Source: 13-1-40CM-70-15 sp964641215
Lineage (GTDB): Bacteria; Gemmatimonadota; Gemmatimonadetes; Gemmatimonadales; GWC2-71-9
Assembly (NCBI GenBank): GCA_964641215.1
Contig: CAZXKD010000068.1
Span: 1-14,060 of the forward strand
Length of the DNA stretch: 14,060 nucleotides
Reading direction: 5' to 3'
Shown here: piece after piece, positions 6,057 to 12,507 of the stretch
How positions within the stretch are numbered: position 1 is the first letter of the stretch
How the letters are laid out: every line of letters starts with the position of its first letter
The notes under the pieces: generated by a model
The model's input: only the letters and a program-made list of their open reading frames with translations
Told to the model about the DNA's origin: nothing
The model's database searches: none
Translations under genes and position numbers: made by a program

Positions 6057-7302
6057 GGCCCTGAAGGCTCAGGACGAAGAGGGCGATCCTAACCCCGACC
6101 TCTCGATCTACAACCGTATCGGCGATCTCTACCTGAAGATCAAGGACCCCGCCCAGGCGGCGGACTCCTACGATCGGGCGGTCGACCAGTACGCCGAGCT
6201 GGGCTTTCACAACAACGCGATCGCGATGTGCAACAAGGTCCTGCGCAACGCGCCGGGCCGGCAGACGACCTACCTGAAGCTCGCCAAGCTGTACGCCGCC
6301 AAGGGTTTCATCGGCGAGGCCAAGCAGAATTTCGTCGAGTACGCCGAACGGATGCAGCGGGCCGGGAAGATCCAGCAGGCCTTCGCCGCGCTGAAGGAGT
6401 TCACGGACATCTCGCCCGAAAGCGACCACCTCCGTGAGATCCTCGCCGAGCATCTCAAGATGTATGGGGAGGAGCCGCGGCGCCCGTCGTCCGGCATGCC
6501 CTCCCACCGGGGCAGCGTGGCGGCGGCCCCGACCCTGCCGGAGAGGAAGGGTGACCCCAAACGCAAGACCTCGAGCCTCGTCTTCCTGGATCTGGACGAG
6601 CCGTCTCGCACCAACAAGCCGGTGCGCGCTCCCATGTTCCCGCCGGCCCGGCCACCGGCGACGCCGGCGCCCGCCTCGCTCCTCGAGCCCGTCACGCCAG
6701 AGCCCGATCCATCGCTCGAGATCGAGACCACGAGCATGACGGAGGGGTCGGAGCCCGAGGCCGTCGAGGGTGGCATGCTGGAGGGCTTGCAGACGACGGG
6801 CGCCGACTTCGCAGCCGTGCGCGATGGCTCGCTCCAGGCCCCTTCGATCCGCGACGAGGAGCCCGTCGCTGATCTCGAGCCGATCGCCGAGCTCGAGCCG
6901 ACGGTGCCCGCGGATGCCGAGGTGGAGACCGGGCCGTTGATGGGCGAGGGGTTCGAGCCGGAGGAGCCGCCGCAGCCGGCGAAACCGCCTCCTCCTCCGC
7001 CCGCCCGGGGCCCGACGGCGATGCCGAAGGTGCAGCCGGTCCCGCCCAAGCGGCCGAGCGGGCCACGGGTGCAGCCGGTCGTGCCCAAGCGGCCGGCCGC
7101 GGCGCCGAAGGCGCCGGCAGCCCCCCCCCCCCACCCCCCCCCCCTAAAACCCCCCTCGGCAAGCGGAGGACGGGGGGGGGGAATCCGCCGCCGCAGCCCG
7201 AGCCGGATTTCGAGGCGGCGGCGGCCGAGGGCGGCCCCGGGGGGGACGACGAGCCGCTGCGGGGCGAATAGCCACGTCGCCACCCCCAGGTGGGACCAAC
7301 CG
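5974..7302 (+). CDS. TPR repeat protein, N-terminal part (gene interrupted by assembly gap)
   Basis: This is the first part of one large gene that continues at 7313-8728. The ATG at 5974 was chosen because an in-frame TGA (5965-5967) lies just upstream; the only alternative is the GTG at 5968. Residues about 15-170 are helical TPR repeats (GAIEAWHEALKAQ, YNRIGDLYLKIKDPAQAADSY, TYLKLAKLYAAKGFIGEAK, QQAFAALKEFTDISPES), a protein-interaction scaffold. There is no signal peptide, so it is probably cytoplasmic. A long acidic and Pro-rich linker follows, with a tandem VQPVPPKRP / VQPVVPKRP motif near 7039-7098. From about 7069 the sequence is a corrupted copy of 7337-7571, and the last ~60 residues in this frame (SASGGRGGG onward) are not real protein. 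The function is unknown; no enzyme domain is seen. The start overlaps hutI by 83 nt and lacks a ribosome binding site. Confidence 0.8.
7069..7302 (+). repeat. Error-rich duplicate of 7337-7571 flanking the scaffold gap
   Basis: This segment aligns with 7337-7571 at a constant offset of 268, becoming 269 after a poly-C run. Shared blocks include CCAAGCGGCCGGCC, GAAGGCGCCGGCAG, GAGCCGGATTTCGAGGCGGC and GACGACGAGCCGCTG. Differences are mostly changes toward the neighbouring homopolymer base: acctaccccctctcc becomes a run of C, and acggtggtggag becomes a run of G. This copy carries stops in the matching frames (TAA 7145, TAG 7269), whereas the copy after the gap is open. It is best read as two overlapping contig ends that were not merged. 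A true tandem duplication is less likely. Confidence 0.8.
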
Positions 7303-7312
7303 NNNNNNNNNN
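7303..7312. other. Assembly gap (10 Ns)
   Basis: A run of ten Ns lies inside the TPR gene's Pro-rich linker. The copies on either side suggest the real gap is negative, meaning the ends overlap. Collapsing 7069-7336 joins the upstream and downstream frames without a shift (268 mod 3 equals the frame difference). This gives about 829 codons including the stop. Confidence 0.95.
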
Positions 7313-8728
7313 GGAGAAAGCGGCGGGCGGCACCAGGTGCGCCCGGTGGTGGCCAAGCGGCCGGCCGGCGCGCCGAAGGCGCCGGCAGCCCCCCCCCCAC
7401 CTACCCCCTCTCCTAAACCCTCCTTCGGCAAGCGGAAGACGGTGGTGGAGATTCCGCCGCTCGAGCTCGAGCCGGATTTCGAGGCGGCGACGGCCCAGGG
7501 CGTCCCCGAGGTGGACGACGAGCCGCTGAGGGTCGATGAGCCACGTGCGCACCCCAAGTGGGTACAGACCGAGGACGATGGCTCCATCGTCGAAGGCGGC
7601 CGGAAGTCGGCCTATATCGACCTGGGCGTCGACGGCATCATCAACCAGGGCGGCTCGACCGGCTCGTTGGTGTTCTCCAGCATTGAGGAGACGCCCGCGG
7701 CACCGACCATCGAGGAGCTGGAGGGGCGCGTCGCCGAGAACCCGGACGATGCGGAAGCGCACCAGACGCTGGGGGAGGCGCTGATCGAGGCGGGGGAGCG
7801 CGAGCGCGGCGTCGAGGAGCTGGATATCGCGGTGAACGGCTTCGAGACGGCCGAGAACTTTCGGGAAGCCCAGGACCTGGTGGAGGAGATCCTGCGCCTC
7901 GATCCCAACAGCGTCCGGCACCGCCAGAAACAGGTGGAGCTGGCCTTCAACGCGGGCGACAAGGCCAAGCTGGTCGACGCCTACCTCGAGCTCGCGGACA
8001 CCCTGTTGCGCAGCGATCTCCCGGAGAAGGCGCGCGCCGTCTACGAGCGGGTGGTAGAGCACGACCGCACCAACGAGCGCGCCAAGGCGGCCCTGGCGAT
8101 GCTGTCGCCGCCGCCCGCCGTGCCGGCCGACAAGCCGGACAAGCGGGTCAAGGCGAAGGACGCGAAGATGACGGTGCGCGACACGGCCGCGCCCGAGGCG
8201 GACTTCGTGGATCTGGGGGCGATGATTCTCGAGGAGGAGGAGCCCCCGCGCGACACGCGCATGAAGGTGCAAGACGAGGAGCCCACAGGCGACGAGGAGC
8301 AGGACTTCCACGACATGCTGGCCCGGTTCAAGCAGGGGATCGACGAGAACATCGACGAGACGGACTTCCAGTCGCACTACGACCTGGGCGTCGCCTTCAA
8401 GGAGATGGGCCTGCTGGACGAGGCCATCGCCGAGTTCCAAAAAGCGCTGCGCGCCCCGGAGGGGAAGCTGCGCACCTCGGAGGCGTTGGGGGTGTGTTTC
8501 TTCGCGAAAGGCGCGTTCGGCGTTGCGGAATCGATCCTGCGGCGCGGCCTGGAGCTGCCGGCGTCCGGCGACCAGGAGCGTCTCGGCGTCCTCTACTGGT
8601 TGGGCCGTTCGCTCGAGGATCAGGGCCGCAAGGCCGAAGCCAAGGAGCTCTACGGACGCGTCTTCGCCGTGGACATCCGGTTCATGGACGTGAGCGAGCG
8701 CGTGAAAGCCCTCGCCAAGGCCAAGTGA
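7313..8728 (+). CDS. TPR repeat protein, C-terminal part (same gene as 5974-7302)
   Basis: The frame is open from the gap to TGA 8726-8728; the ATG-less beginning reads straight on from the Pro-rich linker (VVAKRPAGAPKAPAAPPPP). An acidic linker follows (LELEPDFEAA, VDDEPLRVDEP). Then come TPR arrays: TIEELEGRVAENPDDAEAH and on through about 7700-8090, then a second acidic, charged linker. The final block, about 8300-8725, begins DFHDMLARFKQGIDENI and DFQSHYDLGVAFKEMGLLDE, a recognisable element of bacterial TPR scaffold proteins, and ends in WLGRSLEDQGRKAEAKELY. The product has no signal peptide or membrane segment and is probably a cytoplasmic scaffold; its partners are unknown. The prenyl synthase GTG starts 1 nt after the stop, so the two are likely translated from one mRNA. 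Merged with the upstream part, the protein would be about 828 residues. Confidence 0.88.
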   Translation, partial: GESGGRHQVRPVVAKRPAGAPKAPAAPPPPTPSPKPSFGKRKTVVEIPPLELEPDFEAATAQGVPEVDDEPLRVDEPRAHPKWVQTEDDGSIVEGGRKSAYIDLGVDGIINQGGSTGSLVFSSIEETPAAPTIEELEGRVAENPDDAEAHQTLGEALIEAGERERGVEELDIAVNGFETAENFREAQDLVEEILRLDPNSVRHRQKQVELAFNAGDKAKLVDAYLELADTLLRSDLPEKARAVYERVVEHDRTNERAKAALAMLSPPPAVPADKPDKRVKAKDAKMTVRDTAAPEADFVDLGAMILEEEEPPRDTRMKVQDEEPTGDEEQDFHDMLARFKQGIDENIDETDFQSHYDLGVAFKEMGLLDEAIAEFQKALRAPEGKLRTSEALGVCFFAKGAFGVAESILRRGLELPASGDQERLGVLYWLGRSLEDQGRKAEAKELYGRVFAVDIRFMDVSERVKALAKAK

Positions 8729-8729
8729 C

Positions 8730-9728
8730 GTGAGCCAGCAGGTCGCGCCCGTCGCCCTGCGCGACATCCAGCGGCCGGTGGCCGCGCCTCTCGAGCGGGT
8801 GGCCGACGAGCTGAGCCGCATCATCGCCGCCGACTTCCCGATCATCGCCGACGTCAACACGCACCTGCTGCGGATGAAGGGCAAGCTGTTTCGCCCCACC
8901 CTGCTGCTGCTCAGTCATCAGGCAGCGGGCGGGGAGGACACCCCACCGCTCCGCGCCGTGACGCTGGCCGCGGTGGTCGAGCTGATTCACCTCGCGACGC
9001 TGGTGCACGACGACTCGGTCGACCACTCGGCGCTGCGCCGGGGCATGCCGACCATCAACGCGCTGTTCTCGCACCAGGTCGCGGTGATCATGGGAGACTA
9101 CCTCTACTCCCGCGCGATCATCGAGCTCGTCGGCCTCGAAGACCTCGAGCCCCTGCGGGTCTTCGCCCGCGTCACCAACGAGATGACCGTGGGCGAGATG
9201 CGGCAGCTCGAGGCTCACGACAAGCTCGCCTACGACGAGGCGCAATACGACGCTCTCATCCGCGCCAAGACCGCTTCGCTGCTCTCGGGGGCGTGCGAGG
9301 TCGGGGCGTTGCGCGCCGCGCGCGGCCGCCGCGAGGCGCTCGGCCGGTTCGGGATGTCCCTCGGCATGGCCTTCCAGATCACCGACGACTTGCTCGACTA
9401 CACCCAGCCGCAGGCCGTCACCGGCAAGCCTTCGGGGCTCGATCTCAAGGAGCACAAGGTGACGCTGCCGCTGATCGCCGCCCTGGGGCGGATGCCCGCC
9501 GCGGACCGGCGGCTGGTGGAGCGGCTGATGGCGTCGCCGGACCCGCCCGACGAGCTGGTGGCCGATGTGATCCGGGCGGTGGAGGTCGCCGAAGGGCTGG
9601 AATACGCGCGGCACCGCGCCCAGGAGTTCGCGGAGCAGGCCGAGGCGGAGCTCGAGATCCTGCCGTCCACGCCCGCGCGCGACGCCCTGCGGGACAGCAT
9701 CGCGTACGCCGTTGAACGGCACAGCTGA
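8730..9728 (+). CDS. Trans-polyprenyl diphosphate synthase (IspA/IspB family)
   Basis: It condenses isopentenyl diphosphate onto allylic diphosphates to build an all-trans polyprenyl chain, most likely for the menaquinone or ubiquinone side chain. The length is 332 residues, typical for the family. The start is GTG 8730, 1 nt after the TPR stop, with AAGG about 9 nt upstream. The first Asp-rich motif is HDDSVD (Asp94, Asp95, Asp98), followed by LRRGMPTIN; the second is ITDDLLDY (Asp219, Asp220, Asp223). LKEHKVTLPLIAAL matches the family's Lys-containing substrate region. The N-terminal GGKRxRP motif appears as KGKLFRP (50-56), a variant that keeps the Lys and last Arg. There are no bulky residues just before the first Asp motif (HLATLVHDD), which fits a long-chain (C35-C50) product, but chain length cannot be fixed from sequence alone. 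Confidence 0.93.
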   Translation: MSQQVAPVALRDIQRPVAAPLERVADELSRIIAADFPIIADVNTHLLRMKGKLFRPTLLLLSHQAAGGEDTPPLRAVTLAAVVELIHLATLVHDDSVDHSALRRGMPTINALFSHQVAVIMGDYLYSRAIIELVGLEDLEPLRVFARVTNEMTVGEMRQLEAHDKLAYDEAQYDALIRAKTASLLSGACEVGALRAARGRREALGRFGMSLGMAFQITDDLLDYTQPQAVTGKPSGLDLKEHKVTLPLIAALGRMPAADRRLVERLMASPDPPDELVADVIRAVEVAEGLEYARHRAQEFAEQAEAELEILPSTPARDALRDSIAYAVERHS

Positions 9729-9731
9729 GCC

Positions 9732-10004
9732 GTGGCGCACGGACCGCGACGGCCGCTATTTTACCTGGGGGTGCTCGCCGCGGGCTTCGTGCTCGGCGGC
9801 TTCCTCCACGCGCTGCTGCGGCGCTTCCTGCCGCAGGGCGCGGCGAAGGAGTTTTTCACCACGGCCGTGACACCGACGCTGGGCCCGGTGCATCTCGACC
9901 TGCTGGTGGTGTCGGTGACGCTGGGCCCGATCGGGCTCGACGTGTCGTTGCTGTCGGTCGTGGGGGTGGCGATCGCTTATTTCGTCGCCCGGTCGCTCTT
10001 CTAG
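9732..10004 (+). CDS. Small two-helix membrane protein, DUF4321-like
   Basis: This is a 90-residue protein starting at GTG 9732, 3 nt after the prenyl synthase stop. It has a hydrophobic segment at about 9-31 (LFYLGVLAAGFVLGGFLHALL) and another at about 71-90 (LLSVVGVAIAYFVARSLF). The middle part, about 40-70, reads TPTLGPVHLDLLVVSVTLGPIGLDVS. This order, with Gly-rich first helix and a final Val/Ala-rich helix, is what I recall of the DUF4321 family. That family is of unknown function and often lies beside prenyl synthase or tatA genes. No catalytic residues can be named. The lack of a clear ribosome binding site and the 3-nt gap suggest translation is coupled to the upstream gene. Confidence 0.8.
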   Translation: MAHGPRRPLFYLGVLAAGFVLGGFLHALLRRFLPQGAAKEFFTTAVTPTLGPVHLDLLVVSVTLGPIGLDVSLLSVVGVAIAYFVARSLF

Positions 10005-10014
10005 CGAGGCGTCT

Positions 10015-10254
10015 ATGTTCGAGGGTCTGTCTTTCGTTCATATCCTGATTCTGCTGCTCGTGCTCGTCCTGGTCTTCGGGGCGCGGCGCATCCCCGAGAT
10101 CGGGGCGTCGATCGGACAAGGGATCAAGGAGTTCAAGCGCAGTCTCAAGGATGCGGAGGCGCCGCCCTCCACACCGCCACCGCCGGGCGAGCCGCGCAGC
10201 TTCCAGCCGCCGGCCTCGACGAGCGGTGGTGAGCCCAAGCGCCTCAGCGAGTAA
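10015..10254 (+). CDS. tatA: TatA/E family twin-arginine translocase subunit, first copy
   Basis: This 79-residue protein begins at ATG 10015 with GAGG 6 nt upstream, 10 nt after the DUF4321-like gene. Residues 8-21 form the single membrane helix, ending at the hallmark FG (21-22). The amphipathic helix RRIPEIGASIGQGIKEFKRSLKD follows, with the conserved Phe, then a disordered Pro/Ser-rich tail. TatA oligomers form the pathway through which TatC-recognised folded proteins cross the inner membrane. The polar residue 12 positions before FG, usually Gln or Glu in TatA or TatB, is His9 here. No tatC or tatB is in the window. Compare the neighbouring second copy, which has Glu at this place. TatB-like use of one copy is possible but not shown. 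Confidence 0.92.
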   Translation: MFEGLSFVHILILLLVLVLVFGARRIPEIGASIGQGIKEFKRSLKDAEAPPSTPPPPGEPRSFQPPASTSGGEPKRLSE

Positions 10255-10258
10255 CGAG

Positions 10259-10264
10259 AGGAGG
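10259..10264 (+). promoter_or_regulatory. Strong ribosome binding site of the second tatA
   Basis: AGGAGG, the full anti-Shine-Dalgarno match, lies 7 nt before the ATG at 10272. It is the strongest such site before any gene in the window. Most others have GAGG, AGGA or nothing recognisable, so the second TatA may be made at a higher rate than its operon partners. Confidence 0.7.
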
Positions 10265-10271
10265 GAGCACG

Positions 10272-10502
10272 ATGGGCCTGGGCAATCTGAGCATCGGCGA
10301 GCTGGTCATCCTCCTGGTGATCGGCCTGCTGGTGTTCGGCGCGCACGGGCTGCCGGAGGCGGGCAAAGCGGTGGGGAAGGGACTGCGCGAGTTCAAGCGG
10401 GCCTGGAACGAGGCTCGCGACGTGGTGAACACAGGGCCGGAGCCGCCCCCCTCCTCCCCCCCGCCCGCGGCGGCGACGCCGCCGCGACGACTCCTCGAGT
10501 AG
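10272..10502 (+). CDS. tatA: TatA/E family twin-arginine translocase subunit, second copy
   Basis: This is a 76-residue protein. The short N-terminus MGLGNLSIGEL leads into a membrane helix (about 11-23) with Glu10 placed 12 residues before FG (22-23), the position and residue expected in TatA or TatB. The amphipathic helix HGLPEAGKAVGKGLREFKRAW carries the conserved LPE and Phe, and the rest is a Pro/Ser/Ala-rich tail. Its role is in Tat export of folded proteins at the inner membrane. It lies 17 nt after the first copy and is clearly diverged from it, so the pair is an old duplication or two specialised subunits. It ends the same-strand run; 13 nt later the ppiD-like gene ends in the opposite direction. 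Confidence 0.93.
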   Translation: MGLGNLSIGELVILLVIGLLVFGAHGLPEAGKAVGKGLREFKRAWNEARDVVNTGPEPPPSSPPPAAATPPRRLLE

Positions 10503-10508
10503 CGGACG

Positions 10509-10529
10509 CCGCCGGCTAACTGCCGGCGG
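10509..10529. terminator. Hairpin between convergent tatA and ppiD genes
   Basis: CCGCCGGC (10509-10516) pairs perfectly over 8 bp with GCCGGCGG (10522-10529) around a 5-nt loop TAACT. Being symmetrical, it could stop transcription from both sides. No T run follows on either strand, so it would be a factor-assisted or weak terminator. The ppiD stop codon (minus-strand TAG, 10518-10516) lies at the edge of the loop. Confidence 0.5.
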
Positions 10530-12360
10530 TCGCGTTCTGGGGCCGGAACAGCTCCTTGCGCCGGTCAAGGATCTTCGCCTGCTGGCGCAGGCCGGCGAGA
10601 AACCCCTGCACTCGCGCCTGGCGCACCGGATCCATCAGACTGGCCCGCTGCTGGTCGCGCTGGTTGAGCCAGGCCGTCGAGTCGGCCAGCTTGCGCCACA
10701 GGGTTTCGACGATGAAGAAGCCGCCCTCGCTGGCCAGCACTCCGCTGCGCTGTCCCACCCGCAACCCGAACGCCGTCCCGACCACGAGCGGCTCGCGTTG
10801 CAGCGGCGGTGGCGGGGCGATCCGCGTGAAGGGACCGAGGGTGCTGACCGGCCAGCTGTGCGTCGCGCCCGTGCGCGCGAGGTCGGGCGTAGACCCGAGC
10901 GCCGCGGCGATCTGCTGCGCCCGCTGCTGGGCGATCGCCTTCTTCTTCTCCAGCCGGGCCGCGTACAGCACCTGGTCCCGCACGTATCCGAGCGGCGGCA
11001 CGCCCGCCGGGATCAGGGAATCGAGCCGGAAGACGTAGAAGGCCACCTCGCCTTCGATCAGCGGGCTCGTCTCGCCCACCTTCGCCTCGAATGCCCACAC
11101 GCTGACGTCGGGAATCACGTACCGGCCCAGCGTGACGCGATCGCCGTCCACGAGCTTGGGAGCCCGACCCACCGGGAGCTGTAGGTGGCCGGCGGCGCTG
11201 TCCAACGCCCCGCCGCCCTCGTGCTCGGCGGCCATTCGCTCCAGCGTGTCGGCGCGCGCCTCGACATAGTCGCGGTGCGGGCCTTGCAGCTCGATGGGAG
11301 TCAGCAGGTGGCGTACGTGGCTCGAATCGCCTTTGGCGTCGTCCACCCGGATCAGATGGTAGCCGAACGAGGACAGGATCGGCTGGGAGAGCTGGCCCGG
11401 CCGCAGCGGCCTCAGCCCCGCCAGAAAGCGGGGGTCGTAGCCCGTCTGGTTCCGCTTGATCCAGCCGAGATCGCCCCCCTTCGAGCCGCTGCCGGAATCC
11501 GCGGACTCCCGCTTGGCCACCTCCGCGAACTTGGCGGGACCGCCCGCCGCGATCTCGGCCCGCAAGCGTCGGACCCGCGCGAGCGCGGCCGCCGTGTCGG
11601 CCGCGTCGGGCGACCGCGGTTGCGCTACGAAGCTCAGGAACGCGACACCGGGACGTTTGAAGTCGTCCCGGTGCGCGGCAAAGTAGCTCTGCAGCTCCGC
11701 GTCGGAGATGGGCGCGAGCGTATCGTCAATCGCCTGCGGGCGCACCGCGAGGAGTGCGATCTTCACCGAATCGTGCTGGTCCCGGAACACCCGCCAGAGC
11801 TTCGCGTCCGGCACGTACACGTCGACCGTCAAGTATTCGGCCAGCTTCACTTGAGGGATCTGCTCGCGATACCGCGCCTCGAGCTGCGCCAGGAATTCGG
11901 GAGCCGTCCCGGCCGCCAGGAAGCGCTGCCACTTGGTAATGTCGAACTGGCCGTTGGTCTGGAAATTGGGTGCACGCATGATTTCGGGCGGCGGGCTCGT
12001 CCGCGCCGCCTCGATGAGCTCCTCGTCGCTCACCGTGATCCCCAGCCGGCGCGTCTCCTGACTGAGCAGCACGCCCTGGATGAGCTGGGTCACGACCTCA
12101 TCCTGTATCTGCTTCTCGTCCTCGCGGGTGAGGGTCGCGAGACCGTTGCGCTGGCGGGCCTGCTCGTAGGCCGCCTGCAGCGCGGCCTGATACTGGGGGA
12201 CGTGAATCGCGTCGCCGTTGATCTTGAGCACGACGTCCGCACCGCCATACTGGCCGCGTCCGGTGATGCCCATCCCCACGTCGAATACCAGCCAGCCGAC
12301 GAAGGTGACGGCGAGGATGTAGAAGATCCACTTGGTATTCTCCCGCATGGCGCGCAGCAT
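10516..12360 (-). CDS. ppiD: Membrane-anchored periplasmic peptidyl-prolyl cis-trans isomerase, PpiD/SurA type
   Basis: It assists folding of exported proteins in the periplasm by isomerising proline peptide bonds. I chose the ATG at 12360 (614 residues), preceded by GGAG and AGG, over a 20-residue extension to 12420 that lies in the promoter region; the N-terminus then reads MLRAMRENTKW. A membrane helix at about 11-32 (WIFYILAVTFVGWLVFDVG) anchors it. Residues about 43-215 are the SurA/PpiD-like N-terminal chaperone region (KINGDAIHVPQYQ). A parvulin domain follows at about 235-340 with the hallmarks GGDLGW and SSFGYHLIRV. A long C-terminal chaperone-like part ends at TAGS. It is transcribed toward tatA and is divergent from the second TPR gene. 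The family call is firm; assignment to PpiD rather than another anchored parvulin is by architecture. Confidence 0.9.
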   Translation of the reverse strand: MLRAMRENTKWIFYILAVTFVGWLVFDVGMGITGRGQYGGADVVLKINGDAIHVPQYQAALQAAYEQARQRNGLATLTREDEKQIQDEVVTQLIQGVLLSQETRRLGITVSDEELIEAARTSPPPEIMRAPNFQTNGQFDITKWQRFLAAGTAPEFLAQLEARYREQIPQVKLAEYLTVDVYVPDAKLWRVFRDQHDSVKIALLAVRPQAIDDTLAPISDAELQSYFAAHRDDFKRPGVAFLSFVAQPRSPDAADTAAALARVRRLRAEIAAGGPAKFAEVAKRESADSGSGSKGGDLGWIKRNQTGYDPRFLAGLRPLRPGQLSQPILSSFGYHLIRVDDAKGDSSHVRHLLTPIELQGPHRDYVEARADTLERMAAEHEGGGALDSAAGHLQLPVGRAPKLVDGDRVTLGRYVIPDVSVWAFEAKVGETSPLIEGEVAFYVFRLDSLIPAGVPPLGYVRDQVLYAARLEKKKAIAQQRAQQIAAALGSTPDLARTGATHSWPVSTLGPFTRIAPPPPLQREPLVVGTAFGLRVGQRSGVLASEGGFFIVETLWRKLADSTAWLNQRDQQRASLMDPVRQARVQGFLAGLRQQAKILDRRKELFRPQNATAGS

Positions 12361-12401
12361 CGGGACCTGGTCTCCGTCAGAAGGGGGGTCGAGGGGGCAT
12401 A

Positions 12402-12430
12402 AGTCTAAGAACGACAACAAGGAAACTCAA
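12402..12430 (-). promoter_or_regulatory. Candidate promoter of the ppiD-like gene
   Basis: Read on the minus strand, TTGAGT (12430-12425), a 17-nt spacer and TAGACT (12407-12402) form a -35/-10 pair with 4 of 6 matches in each box. The predicted start is near 12395, giving a leader of about 35 nt before the chosen ATG at 12360. This supports the shorter start. Confidence 0.45.
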
Positions 12431-12450
12431 GCAACGACGGCGCCGAATGA

Positions 12451-12480
12451 TTGACAGCGACACCTGGCGAACACTATCTT
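12451..12480 (+). promoter_or_regulatory. Promoter of the second TPR gene
   Basis: TTGACA (12451-12456) is a perfect -35 hexamer. After an 18-nt spacer comes TATCTT (12475-12480), a 4-of-6 -10 box identical to the one before the first TPR gene. The predicted start is near 12487, leaving a leader of about 20 nt before GTG 12508. It is the best promoter match in the window. Confidence 0.6.
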
Positions 12481-12507
12481 CGTCCAATTCCCACATAGAC
12501 TTAGGCC

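Noticed and set aside
5924..6064. Perfect AGGAGG followed 6 nt later by TTG 5936 with a 42-residue ORF
   Set aside because: The peptide is low-complexity Arg/Pro/Ser and lies across the hutI end and the TPR start. The AGGAGG is 44 nt from the TPR ATG, too far to serve it.
7069..7571. Genuine tandem duplication within the TPR linker
   Set aside because: The upstream copy has stop codons and homopolymer-type errors next to an N gap. Only the downstream copy is coding. The VQPVxPKRP double motif at 7039-7098 is a real short repeat and is separate from this.
6692..8899. Long minus-strand ORF opposite the TPR gene
   Set aside because: It is an antisense shadow favoured by high GC content. It crosses the N gap and has no recognisable domain, whereas the plus strand encodes clear TPR repeats.
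11185..12402. Long plus-strand ORF opposite the ppiD-like gene
   Set aside because: Its translation is low-complexity and lacks motifs. The minus strand has a membrane anchor and parvulin hallmarks.
12361..12420. N-terminal extension of the ppiD-like protein to 12420
   Set aside because: It would cover the proposed -10 box and the start of transcription. The shorter start has a ribosome binding site and the family-like MLRAMRENTK beginning.
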